Below, piece after piece: positions 9,801 through 18,200 of a stretch of 64,000 bases of DNA. The stretch is from positions 1-64,000 of the forward strand of contig CAIUOG010000176.1 of assembly GCA_903900705.1 (NCBI GenBank), read 5' to 3'. The position numbers and the translations under genes are program-made. This stretch comes from an uncultured Acidobacteriia bacterium (lineage in GTDB: Bacteria; Acidobacteriota; Terriglobia; Bryobacterales; Bryobacteraceae). Numbering within the stretch: the first letter of the stretch is position 1; each line of letters starts with the position of its first letter. The notes under the pieces were generated by a model. The model saw only the letters and a list, made by a program, of their open reading frames with translations, was not told the origin of the DNA and did no database searches.

Positions 9801-9924
9801 CGCAGTTCTTCGTGATGAACGGCCTGACGACCTGCGTGAACTTGCGGTCCAGCAAAGGGGTGGTATCTGGCGCCGCGGAGTAAGCGGTAACGCAGCTGAG
9901 GACAAACAGGGTACAGAGACGCAT
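6850..9924 (-). CDS. DUF1587/1592/1588/1585 multidomain protein with cytochrome c haem motif
   Basis: A 1024-residue exported protein. The true start is the ATG at 9924 (MRLCTLFVLSCVTAYSAAP signal peptide); the frame stays open upstream only as a shadow of the protease gene. The haem motif C41-V-G-C44-H45 lies in a planctomycete-type cytochrome c domain, and a second CxxCH (VCAGCHIRFD, near residue 880) lies in the DUF1588/DUF1585 part. In between are the DUF1587 (LARRLSNAEYNYTIRDLTGVDL), DUF1595-like (LLQFAAKAYRRPLTRAEKDDLL) and DUF1592 (LASRLSYFLWSTMPDQELMAHA) regions. The usual length is about 800-1000 residues. It is probably periplasmic and redox-active. Its partner is the overlapping DUF1552 gene downstream. 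The substrate is unknown. Confidence 0.9.
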   Translation of the reverse strand: MRLCTLFVLSCVTAYSAAPDTTPLLDRKFTQVVRPFITKNCVGCHSGTTPAASLDLKNYTTLESVKKDYFRWVTVSDRLTAQTMPPKPMPEPPADLRQQVIDWIAAVRADEVRKHGSDPGPVLARRLSNAEYNYTIRDLTGVDLQPTREFPVDPANTAGFDNSGESLTMSPALLKKYLDAAREVADHMVLTPDGFDFSPKPALVETDRELYAIQRIVNFYKSQPTDYADYFDAAWRYKNRVALGKPKASLESIATESKISPKYLPLVWGILEEQKDALGPIAKLQAMWKALPTPENGGDGKEPEALHKQTVAMRDFVVRIREHTAKTFLAPKMKGLDPTSQPLMNWKLRQINANRRNFDPATLRNAEDPTPAPPTIPRQGGLGQEAGNRWALIALKNRLPDMDLVVPKAERAQYEAAFARFANVFPDVFYVSERGRFFPDDSEDKGRLLSAGYHNVMGYWRDDQPLQELILDEAGKKQLERLWTEFDFVGDYTIHTWTQYFFNQSGEIRIRNRESGTERPKDKEITDPSVIFGLMKEYLAKADAPGNDPACIDAIKLHFNWVNDTIQGVLKLRAEAEPKHMDTLLQFAAKAYRRPLTRAEKDDLLAYYHTLRDKNGLSHEEAMRISVVGILMSPDFTYRIDLAPTVSQTKAPVSTTPKPLPSTALASRLSYFLWSTMPDQELMAHAAKGDLQNPEVLTAQVRRMLKDPRAHDFATEFAGNWLGSRGFQTVASVDRERFPEFTNELRDAMFEEPIRYVEDLLNRNGSVLDLIYGNYTFVNPVLAKHYGMPEVKGENNHWVKVENAGQYQRGGILPMSVFLTQNSPGLRTSPVKRGYWVVHRVLGETIPPPPPVVPELPHDEARMDLPVRATLAKHRENPVCAGCHIRFDSFGLAFENYGPVGNSRKVDLAGRPVDTKVNFPNGTEGNGFESVQAFIRDHKQAEFVDGLSRKMLSYALNRSLQLSDEAVIAKMNSRLAANGYKIGAMVETIVTSPQFLTKRAPEVKISTSVSVPGSTSGKGEKKSE

Positions 9925-10013
9925 CGGGGATTCATAAGCATCATACAGGTCCAGCCAATCGCGAACAACCTGGCCCAGGGCAGGTTGTTCGCGACCGCAT
10001 GCCGGTTTCCGCG

Positions 10014-12776
10014 TTACTGGGTGATGTTGATGGTCGCGGGCGCGCTGGCCACGCCGCCCACGGTGACGATGACCGGCTGTTTGCCGAGAGGCGCGGTGGC
10101 GGGCACGGTGTAGTTGATCTGGGTGGCTCCGATAGCCCAGCCGGGCACCCCCACATAGGTGAGTCCAGCTGCGGGAACCGCTACGCCGCCGACGCTCACG
10201 GAGACGCTCTGCGTGGGCCTGGTGTTGGCGCCGGCTGGTACGTCGCCCGGATTCGGCGAGGGCGTTACCGCGCCTTCGCCGGTGATATAGAGCGTGATCA
10301 CATCGCCGCGCTTTGCCGATTCGTTCGGTATGGTAGCGCCGTTGGCGGGATCGACGAAGATGCCTGGCGCGGCGGCCGTCACGGTGAAGTTGATGGATGC
10401 GCTCTGGCCCCCGTAACTCACTTTCAGCGTGGCCGGGCCAGGGGAGATGTAGTACGGAATCTGCACGTTGATCTGGGTGGGCGAAATGTAATAGAGCGGC
10501 GAGAGGTAACCGTTGATGGTGACAGCGGTTCCGCTCAGCTGGGTGGGCAGCGGGACGAGGGGCGCGCTCTGTGCGGCGGCGGCCATGGCGGTACCGAAAA
10601 CGGAGACGATGGTCCCGGGCGCGAAGCCCTGTTTGAAGGAAGCCGCATTGGTGGCGCCGGAGATCGTGAGCGTCTGTGCGGGCAATACGGAGATGGTGAT
10701 GTTGCCGGCGGCGGGTGAGAAAGCGCTGTCTCCACCGTAAGCGGCTGAAATGATCACGGTGCCCACGGCAAGTTTGCTCGCCGGAACCGTGAGGGATGCC
10801 GTCGCTTTGGTGCCCGAAACCGTGATCGCGCCCGAGCCCAGCTGCATTCCGGCGACGGACCAGTTCACGGCGCCGGTTGGCGTGCCGCTTGTGCCGGAGA
10901 GCGTTGCGGTCAGCACCAGGCTGCCGCTGGCGGCGAGGCTCTGCGTGCTGCTGGTGACCGTGACGGTCGCGGCTTTGAGGGTGGTTTTCAGATGCCACGC
11001 GGTGACGAAATTAAACGCGTCGAGCGAGCCCAGGCCGGAGGCCAGATCGTAGCCCGGTCCCGCCGAATAACCCACATTGGCCGCGCCGCAACTCCGGTTG
11101 CGGGTGGGGCAGGGGTTGACCGAGTTGCTCCCGGTGGTGACGTCATGAAACGCGCCCGGTGAACTCTGCGCCATCGCATACAACTGCGGGTTGATGTTGC
11201 TCAGGCCGGGAGTCGCCTGAAATCCGTTGGCCACCTGATATTGATTCAGCAGGGCCAGCATACCGGCGAAAACCGGTGTCGCCACAGACGTCCCGCCAAC
11301 CACGCTGCGGATCCCTCCGCTGAAGTACAGGTACCCGTCATGATCCGCCGAGGCCGCAAAAGACACATCCGGCACGTCTCTCGCGCTGTCGTTCGGCACG
11401 CCCGGGCCGGTCTGCCAGGTGGGCTTGGAAAAGAATGTACTGACGCCGCCGCCGCCTGAAGCCGGGGTGTTGTCCGCCACGCTGTCATTCCAGACCATCT
11501 CCGGAATATAGCCGGTAGCCGAAGCGAGACTGCTGCTGTTGGTGGCATTCCACCAGTTGCCGGAGCCCTCGTTGAACTCGAGTCCTCCCACGCCGGTGAC
11601 TTCCGGCACGCTGGCAGGGGCGTCCACGGCGATCTGCGCGGCGCCGCGGGAACTGGGGTCATAGCAATCGGCGCCACCGGAGTCGCCGGACGCAGCCACC
11701 CACGTGATGCCCTGGGCGTTCGCCTGCTGGGCAAAGGTGCGAAGGCTGTTCAGTTCGGCAGTGCCGGTCAGGCTTTCGCAGAGTCCATAACTCATGCTGA
11801 TGACGGGCGCGAGATTCTGCGTGATGGCGTACTGCAGGGCATCGGTGACGTCCTGCGAATAGACGAAAACGATGGTTGCCTTGCGGGCCACAGCTCCGGC
11901 CCATTCGATGTCGAGATCGGCTTCGCCGAGGTCCGCGGTGCTGATGCCGGGGTCGGGCAAACCGGGGACCAGGAGCAGTTGAGGATCGACGGCGGGCAGG
12001 TTGTAGGCGTTGCGAAATTCCCGGATATCGTTAATATTCACCTGGGTCTGGCCCACGATGGCGATTTTCTGGCCCGTGCCGTCGGTGCCGGCGTTCAGCA
12101 GTGGCGAGACGTCGTAGATGGCAGCGATGTCGTCCGGCGTGAGGTAGTGCGTGGTTCCATCCACAGCGGAGGTGTAGCGCGCCTTGCGGGCCTGTGGGCG
12201 GAAGTCATGCAGACCGTGGATGGCTGTGACCATACCGTCCAGCGTGGCCGGAAGGCGGGGCGCGGTGGCGTTGGCGAAGTGTTTGACGCCTTTGACGGTG
12301 TAGCGGTGGATCTCTGTGCCGAAGGCTTTCTCCACGTCGCGGACGCCGCCGGTGAACACAATGGAGTTCCGGCTGGGCGGCACGGAGATCACCTTCAGAT
12401 TCCGGCCGGCGAGCCAGGCGGTGATGCGGTCGATATCGGCCTGGGAGACGCCGAAGCGGTATCCGTACTCTTCCGGAGTGAGCCAGTGATGAAAATCAGG
12501 GGAAGCGGGATCCTGCTGGCGCGCGAGAAAGGCTTCAAGGTCAGCCTGCTGTTGGGCGGTGGGCTTCAGCACCATGGTCAGGTTCGGCAGCATGAGGGCA
12601 TCCTCCGCCGGACCCTGATCATTCTCCGCAGTGGCGTAAGCGTGAACCTGGCCAGCCAGGGTCACCTGTTTGCCCGTCTCAACCCGGCCCTGCAACCGGT
12701 TCCGCTGCGCTTCCAGATTCCCGGCGCCCGCCAGGCACAAAGCAGCGTAAATCGCGAAAATCACCCGTTTCCCCAT
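10014..12776 (-). CDS. secreted S53 (kumamolisin/sedolisin-type) serine-carboxyl protease with Ig-like and Solibacter C-terminal domains
   Basis: A 920-residue protein with an N-terminal signal peptide (VIFAIYAALCLAGAG). The pro-domain of about residues 60-200 contains the typical HHWLTPEEYGYRFG. The catalytic domain of about 220-560 carries the Glu and Asp of GEADLDIEWAG (near 285 and 289), the oxyanion Asp in ASGDSGG, and the nucleophile Ser in GGTSVATPVFAG (near 496), so all key S53 residues are present. A bacterial Ig-like domain follows. The last 250 residues are the TIGR03437-type domain (SVFGTAM..., YYISPTQINVQIPY, ITLYITGEG, GATQINYTVPA). It is likely active at acidic pH outside the cell, like its relatives. 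It is flanked by separately promoted genes. Confidence 0.93.
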   Translation of the reverse strand: MGKRVIFAIYAALCLAGAGNLEAQRNRLQGRVETGKQVTLAGQVHAYATAENDQGPAEDALMLPNLTMVLKPTAQQQADLEAFLARQQDPASPDFHHWLTPEEYGYRFGVSQADIDRITAWLAGRNLKVISVPPSRNSIVFTGGVRDVEKAFGTEIHRYTVKGVKHFANATAPRLPATLDGMVTAIHGLHDFRPQARKARYTSAVDGTTHYLTPDDIAAIYDVSPLLNAGTDGTGQKIAIVGQTQVNINDIREFRNAYNLPAVDPQLLLVPGLPDPGISTADLGEADLDIEWAGAVARKATIVFVYSQDVTDALQYAITQNLAPVISMSYGLCESLTGTAELNSLRTFAQQANAQGITWVAASGDSGGADCYDPSSRGAAQIAVDAPASVPEVTGVGGLEFNEGSGNWWNATNSSSLASATGYIPEMVWNDSVADNTPASGGGGVSTFFSKPTWQTGPGVPNDSARDVPDVSFAASADHDGYLYFSGGIRSVVGGTSVATPVFAGMLALLNQYQVANGFQATPGLSNINPQLYAMAQSSPGAFHDVTTGSNSVNPCPTRNRSCGAANVGYSAGPGYDLASGLGSLDAFNFVTAWHLKTTLKAATVTVTSSTQSLAASGSLVLTATLSGTSGTPTGAVNWSVAGMQLGSGAITVSGTKATASLTVPASKLAVGTVIISAAYGGDSAFSPAAGNITISVLPAQTLTISGATNAASFKQGFAPGTIVSVFGTAMAAAAQSAPLVPLPTQLSGTAVTINGYLSPLYYISPTQINVQIPYYISPGPATLKVSYGGQSASINFTVTAAAPGIFVDPANGATIPNESAKRGDVITLYITGEGAVTPSPNPGDVPAGANTRPTQSVSVSVGGVAVPAAGLTYVGVPGWAIGATQINYTVPATAPLGKQPVIVTVGGVASAPATINITQ

Positions 12777-12845
12777 GCGTCTCCTGACGAAGCCAGAGCC
12801 GGTGCGGTTTCGGCGGATGAGCTTCGCAATTACAAAGTGAAAGCC

Positions 12846-15170
12846 CTAGCTCAGCTGCATTTTGGTCAGCAGAGCATGGTAGCGGGGATCTTCCCGCAGA
12901 CCATCAAAGATCGGGTTCGATTTGAGGCCCAGAATATTGGGATCCCGGTCGAATACAGCCTGGTCGAGGTGCTCAAACGCCGCATCCCGGTCACCGAGGG
13001 CCGTGCAGATATAGGCGATGCTGACGGGCGAAATATATTCGCTCGCCGCTTTCCGGCTGATGTCGTCCAGCATGGCCCGCGCCTTTTCCTGCTTCCCGGC
13101 CACGGCGAGCGTCATGGCTTCAAGAGAGTCGAGGAACTTACTGTCCTGATCTGCCTCCCGGGCTTTGGCGTAGCAATCCAGAGCCTCATCGAAATTGCAG
13201 GTCTGCGTATAGGCCTGGCCCATCATGGCGTGCGCCAGGTAGTATTGCGGATTCATCTCCAGCACCTTGCGGAACTGAGCGATGGAGTGCTCGTACTGGT
13301 GTTGCAGGTAATAGAAGAAGCCCAGATGCACGCGGAACAGGATGGAAAGCGGATCGAGCGAGAGCGCATTCTGCACTTCCGTGATGGCTTCCTGAATCCG
13401 GCCCACCGGGCGCAGGAAGTAGAACGCGAAGACGTCGCGGGAAACCGGCGATGAACCGTTCAGTTCGATGGACCGCATGAGTTCCCGCTCCGCGCCGGCC
13501 CAGTCCCAGTCGTAGAGCGCGAGAATGACGCCCAGCGTGGCATGCGCCTCCGCCACGGATTCGTCGAGTTCGATGGCGCGCCGCACCGCCGCTTTCGCTT
13601 TCGGCATGGCCTCTTTCGGGGCGACGAAACCGAGGAAACCCTCGGAGTACCAGCAGTAAGCCAGGCCGTCATGCGCCAGCGCGTAGTTCGGATCGAGGCG
13701 GATGGCTTCTTCGAAAAGATGCTTGCTGCTGTCGAGCCCTTCGCGGGTCATCTTGTAGAGGTCGTACCGGCCCTTAAGGTAAAGGTTGTACGCGTCCAGA
13801 TTTTCGGTGTACCGTTTGACCGGGGGCGCGACGGGCTGCGACAGATCTGTGCCGGAACCGGTCTGGCTGGCAAGCCGGACTTTCAGTTTCGCCACGATCG
13901 CCTGGGAAATCTCGTCCTGGATTTCGAAGACGTCGGTCATTTCCCGGTCGAACCGCTCCGACCACAGATTGTTACCGTCGGAAACGTTGATCAACTGCAC
14001 GGAAATGCGGACCCGGTTTCCGGCTTTTCGCACACTGCCTTCGAGCACGCTCAGCACATTGAGCGTCTCGCCAATCTGGCGGATATCCTGCTGCGTTCCC
14101 CGGAATGCGAAGGCGGAGGTGCGGGCGGTCACGCGCAGATTGTCAATCCGGGTGAGCGCGTTGATGATCTCTTCGGCCAGGCCATCGCTGAAATATTCGT
14201 TTTCCTTATCGGAACTGAGATTCAGAAAAGGCAGAACCGCGATGGAAGGCGTGGCTCTGGCCGCCACGGGGCGTTTCCAGACCCCGGAGGACATCATCAC
14301 GATGCCGGACCGCGTGGCGAAGTAGATCTGCTCCAGCCCCATCTTCACGTCGGTCATCGACTGGAAGCGTTGATCGGGATCTTTTTTGAGGCAGCGGAAG
14401 ACGATTTCCTGGATTTCCCCGGATACGTCCGGAATGCGCTTTGGCGTGTCGCGCAGCACGGCCGCCAGGGTTTCCAGCCCGGAATTCCCGTGAAATGCGC
14501 GGTCGCCCGTCAGCATTTCGTAAAGTAACGATCCAAACGAGAAGATATCGGAGCGGGAATCGATTTTTCTGCCCTCCGCCTGCTCCGGCGACATGTACGC
14601 CACGGTGCCGATGATGGCGCCTTCCGCCGTCCGCGGACGGGAATTGACGTGAATGGAAACGGTGGCGTCGGATTCCTCAAAACCCAGCGCGCTCTCGTTA
14701 TCGGCCAGTTTCGCGAGGCCGAAATCGAGCACTTTGCCGAGGCCGTCCGGGGTCACCATGACGTTGGCCGGCTTGAGGTCGCGGTGGACGATGCCAATAT
14801 TGTGCGCCGCCGCGAGGGCATCGGCGATCTGCATGGCGAGTTTCAGGCAATCGACCGTTGGAATCCGCCCCGCCGAAATCATGTCGCCGAGCGTTTGCCC
14901 TTTGACAAGCTCCATCACGATGCAGTCGCCCTGCTCGATTGTGACAATATCGTGAATTGTGATGATGTTCGGATGGTTCAGAGACGACGCCGCCCGCGCT
15001 TCCTGGATGAAGCGGGCGCGGCGGTCCGGAGAGTCGCCCGCGGTGGGGATCAGAACCTTAATGGCCACCATGCGGCCCAGTTGCAGATCCCTTGCCTGAT
15101 AGACAACACCCATCCCACCTTCCCCGAGCTTACTCAGGACCTCGTAATGCGAGATGGTAGTTCCGACCAT
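12846..15170 (-). CDS. serine/threonine protein kinase with TolB-like and TPR domains
   Basis: A 774-residue protein. The kinase domain (residues 1-270) has the glycine loop [13 protein letters not shown] lysine, HRDLKPAN catalytic loop, DFGLAKL metal site and a SPEQ activation-segment end, all canonical. A TolB/FlgO-like nucleotide-free domain follows ([28 protein letters not shown], about 310-450), then tetratricopeptide repeats to the C-terminus. I see no hydrophobic membrane segment between kinase and sensor parts, so it appears cytoplasmic, unlike many of its relatives. It stands alone, with about 70-110 base spacers on both sides. Substrates cannot be predicted. Confidence 0.93.
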   Translation of the reverse strand: MVGTTISHYEVLSKLGEGGMGVVYQARDLQLGRMVAIKVLIPTAGDSPDRRARFIQEARAASSLNHPNIITIHDIVTIEQGDCIVMELVKGQTLGDMISAGRIPTVDCLKLAMQIADALAAAHNIGIVHRDLKPANVMVTPDGLGKVLDFGLAKLADNESALGFEESDATVSIHVNSRPRTAEGAIIGTVAYMSPEQAEGRKIDSRSDIFSFGSLLYEMLTGDRAFHGNSGLETLAAVLRDTPKRIPDVSGEIQEIVFRCLKKDPDQRFQSMTDVKMGLEQIYFATRSGIVMMSSGVWKRPVAARATPSIAVLPFLNLSSDKENEYFSDGLAEEIINALTRIDNLRVTARTSAFAFRGTQQDIRQIGETLNVLSVLEGSVRKAGNRVRISVQLINVSDGNNLWSERFDREMTDVFEIQDEISQAIVAKLKVRLASQTGSGTDLSQPVAPPVKRYTENLDAYNLYLKGRYDLYKMTREGLDSSKHLFEEAIRLDPNYALAHDGLAYCWYSEGFLGFVAPKEAMPKAKAAVRRAIELDESVAEAHATLGVILALYDWDWAGAERELMRSIELNGSSPVSRDVFAFYFLRPVGRIQEAITEVQNALSLDPLSILFRVHLGFFYYLQHQYEHSIAQFRKVLEMNPQYYLAHAMMGQAYTQTCNFDEALDCYAKAREADQDSKFLDSLEAMTLAVAGKQEKARAMLDDISRKAASEYISPVSIAYICTALGDRDAAFEHLDQAVFDRDPNILGLKSNPIFDGLREDPRYHALLTKMQLS

Positions 15171-15278
15171 GAAGAAGAGAGACTAGAAGTTTTGAGTGTT
15201 GCACACCGGTTCAAGCAGAACGGCCCGGTGCAAACAGCATTATGTCTTTGAGGGGCGTTCCGCCGCAACATCAGCGGG

Positions 15279-18200
15279 CTAGGGCTGCACGGAAATCACG
15301 GTGGGATTGCTGGCGACGCCGTTCTGTGTGACCACCAGGGGCAGATCTCCCGCGGCCACGGCGGCCGGAATCTGGAAGTTCATCTGATAGAGCCCCACCA
15401 GTCCGGGAGTCAGTCCGGCGAATAGTATCTGCACCGATTTGCCGTCGAGAGTCAGGGCCGGTGTGGATGCGGGCCTGGCCAGGGGCGCGGAAGGCGACGC
15501 CGCGCCGGTCACGACCGGATTATCGGTATCGCCCATGCCGGCCAGATAGGCCACGATGTATTCACCGGGTTTGGCGGGGGCGGTTTTCGAGACCAGAGAC
15601 CCGTCGGCATGCTGCGCGATGAGTCCGCCATCGGCGAAGGCGGCGAGGCCCGGGATGGCGGAAGTCATCTGGAGCATGTCGGGTGTGGTCAGAGCGTTGT
15701 TCGCCTGCACCACGATCTGGTATTGCCGGTTGGGATCGAGTTCAAACGGAATCTGGGCATTGATCTGCCCCGCGCTGACAAAATAGAGCGGCGCGGCAAT
15801 GCCGCCGATCAGTACGGTGGTGCCTCCGATATTGGTGGGCAGCGGGATCGAGGTTGCGACCGAGGTCTGGGATGCGAGATTATCGCCGTAAATCTGCGCG
15901 ATGGTGCCGGGCGCGAGCGGCGCGCCGAGCTTCGGAGCGAAGCTGTGCAGGGTGCCGTGCGGGGTCAGCACCGGGGCGGAGTTGGGGACCACCGCTCCGA
16001 TAATCTGCGTGGTGGCGGTGGCAAAGCCCGGCGCGGCGGCGCGGGCCTGCACGGTCACCTGACCGGAGGATTTCCGCGGAATCCAGGTTCCGGAATAGAC
16101 GCCGCTGGTGGTGTCCGCCGTCACGAGCGGCAGGGGCGGATCGCCGTTGGAGAATGTCGCAACCACCTGACCGTTGGCGACCGGCGCGCCGCAGTCCGTC
16201 ACCAGTTTTATGGAAAGGATGGTTGGCCAGGAGGTGGGGGCGGAGAAGTTGTTCACCAGACCGGTCTGAGTGGGTGCGAGCGCGGAACCGGCGCAGGCAG
16301 CCCGGGAGATCTCGCCGGACGTCCGGGCGGCGGGAACCGCCTGGGCGGTGCTGCCCTGCACGATCAGCGTCACGTTCACGGTGCGGACGCCGGAACCGGA
16401 AAGCGCGTAGTTCACGCCGCCCCGGTAGATGCCCGCCGGGAGGCCGGCCGGATTGACGGAAACTGTGGACACGCCGGGTGATGACGCCGAGGTGTTGCCG
16501 ACGGAGGGCGTGACCGAAAGCCAGGCGCCGCCGTCCGTTGTGCTGGCGGCTGCCGACCAGGGCACCGCGACGGTGGAACTGGCAAATACCTGGACCGTCT
16601 GTGGCGCGACCACGGCGCTTCCGGAACTCAGGAAAAGGAGGCCGGCGGGTTCCGGGTCCGGACGGATCGGGTCCGTGGTCGCTCCAATGTTCAGTACGAC
16701 CAGGAAGATCTGTGGCGAATTAACCGCTCCCGGCACGGTCACCGTGATGTTCCCGTAGTAGGTCTGCGGAGTCAGGGATACGGCTGCCGGACTGATGGAA
16801 AAGCTCACGACGCCGGGATTCGTGGGCGTTGCGGCGCCACCCGATGCGCCGAGTTGCAGCCAGTCGCCGCCGGCGGTCACCGCGGCGGACCATTCCAGAG
16901 ACGAGCCGCCGGAAACGCTCACCAGAAACGAACCGGAGGGATTGCCGGGCATGCTGCCGGCGGGTGCGCTGAACTGCGTTCCGCCGGGAACCAGGCTCAT
17001 GTTCGCGGTTGTCGCCACGAACAGCGTCACGGGGGCCGAAGCGGGGCCGGCGGACGATGCGATATCCACGGAGGTTTGGTAGAAGCCCGCCGCCAGTCCC
17101 GCCGGGTTCACGGAAACCGGGAACGCCGCCGTGGCTCCGCCCGGGATGCTGCCGTTGCCGCCGGCGCTACACCAGGAGGCCTCGCAGCGGATGGAGGAGA
17201 CACCGAGTGCGCCGCCGCCGCTATTCTGCAGAATCAGGGACTGGCCTGCCGGGGCTGATCCGGGGGACGAGGAAAACGCCAGCACGGAGGTCTTCACGCT
17301 CAACGCGGGCGCGGGGGATGTGACGGTAAGATCCACTGCAACCTGCTGCGGGGTTTTGGTGGCGCAAAGGTCTGAGGCGCAGGCGATCGAAACGACCGCA
17401 TGATAGGCCCCCGCGGGCAACGCCAGAGCCGCGTCGGTCGGGCTTACCTGCACGGCGCCCGGAGTGGTGGCCCCTCCGGAAACGTTCAGCCAGTTCGCTC
17501 CCGCTGAAATGGTTACGGTATAAGGGACTGGCTGCGACACAACTGACGACTGCACGCCCACACTTTGCGCGGGAGGCAGTTCCCCGGTTCCGCCGGAAGC
17601 GGAGAACGACAGGCTGCCCGCCGAGAGAATCAGATTGAGCGCGGGCGGAACGATGGTGACGGTGAAACCGGCATTGGCGGCGGCATTGGCGGAATCGTGA
17701 ACCGTGACGGTAAATGTTGACGTGCCTGCGCCTGAGGGCGTGCCGCCGATGGTGCCGTTGTTCAGAGTCATCCCCGCCGGCAGCGCCCCGGCAGTGACCG
17801 AAAAGGTGTAGGGCGCAATGCCGCCCGAAGCGCTGAGAATCTGCTGCGGATAATCGGTGCCCTGCACGCCCGAAGGCAGAGATCCCGAGGTGATCTGCAA
17901 CTGCGCGGGCTGGATGTTGAGCGATGCCGCGGCGTTGGCGGAGCCGCCGGTCGAATCGGCAACCTGCACGCGGAAGGCAAACGCGCCGGCCTGCACGGGT
18001 ACGCCGGAGAGTTGTCCCCCGGAACTGAGGGAGAGTCCTGTGGGAAGTGTGCCGCCCACTACGCTCCAGGAATAAGGCGGGTTCCCGCCTGTGGCCGTGA
18101 ACGTCTGCGAGTAGCTGGTGTTGACTTTACCATCGGGCGTGGACAGGCCGGAAAGGGAGAGTGGGTTCCCCAGCGAGACGGTCAGGCTGGAGGATGTGCT

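Noticed and set aside
11979-13454. 491-residue plus-strand open frame
   Set aside because: Runs across the ends of two well-supported minus-strand genes (protease and kinase), so it is a composition artefact.
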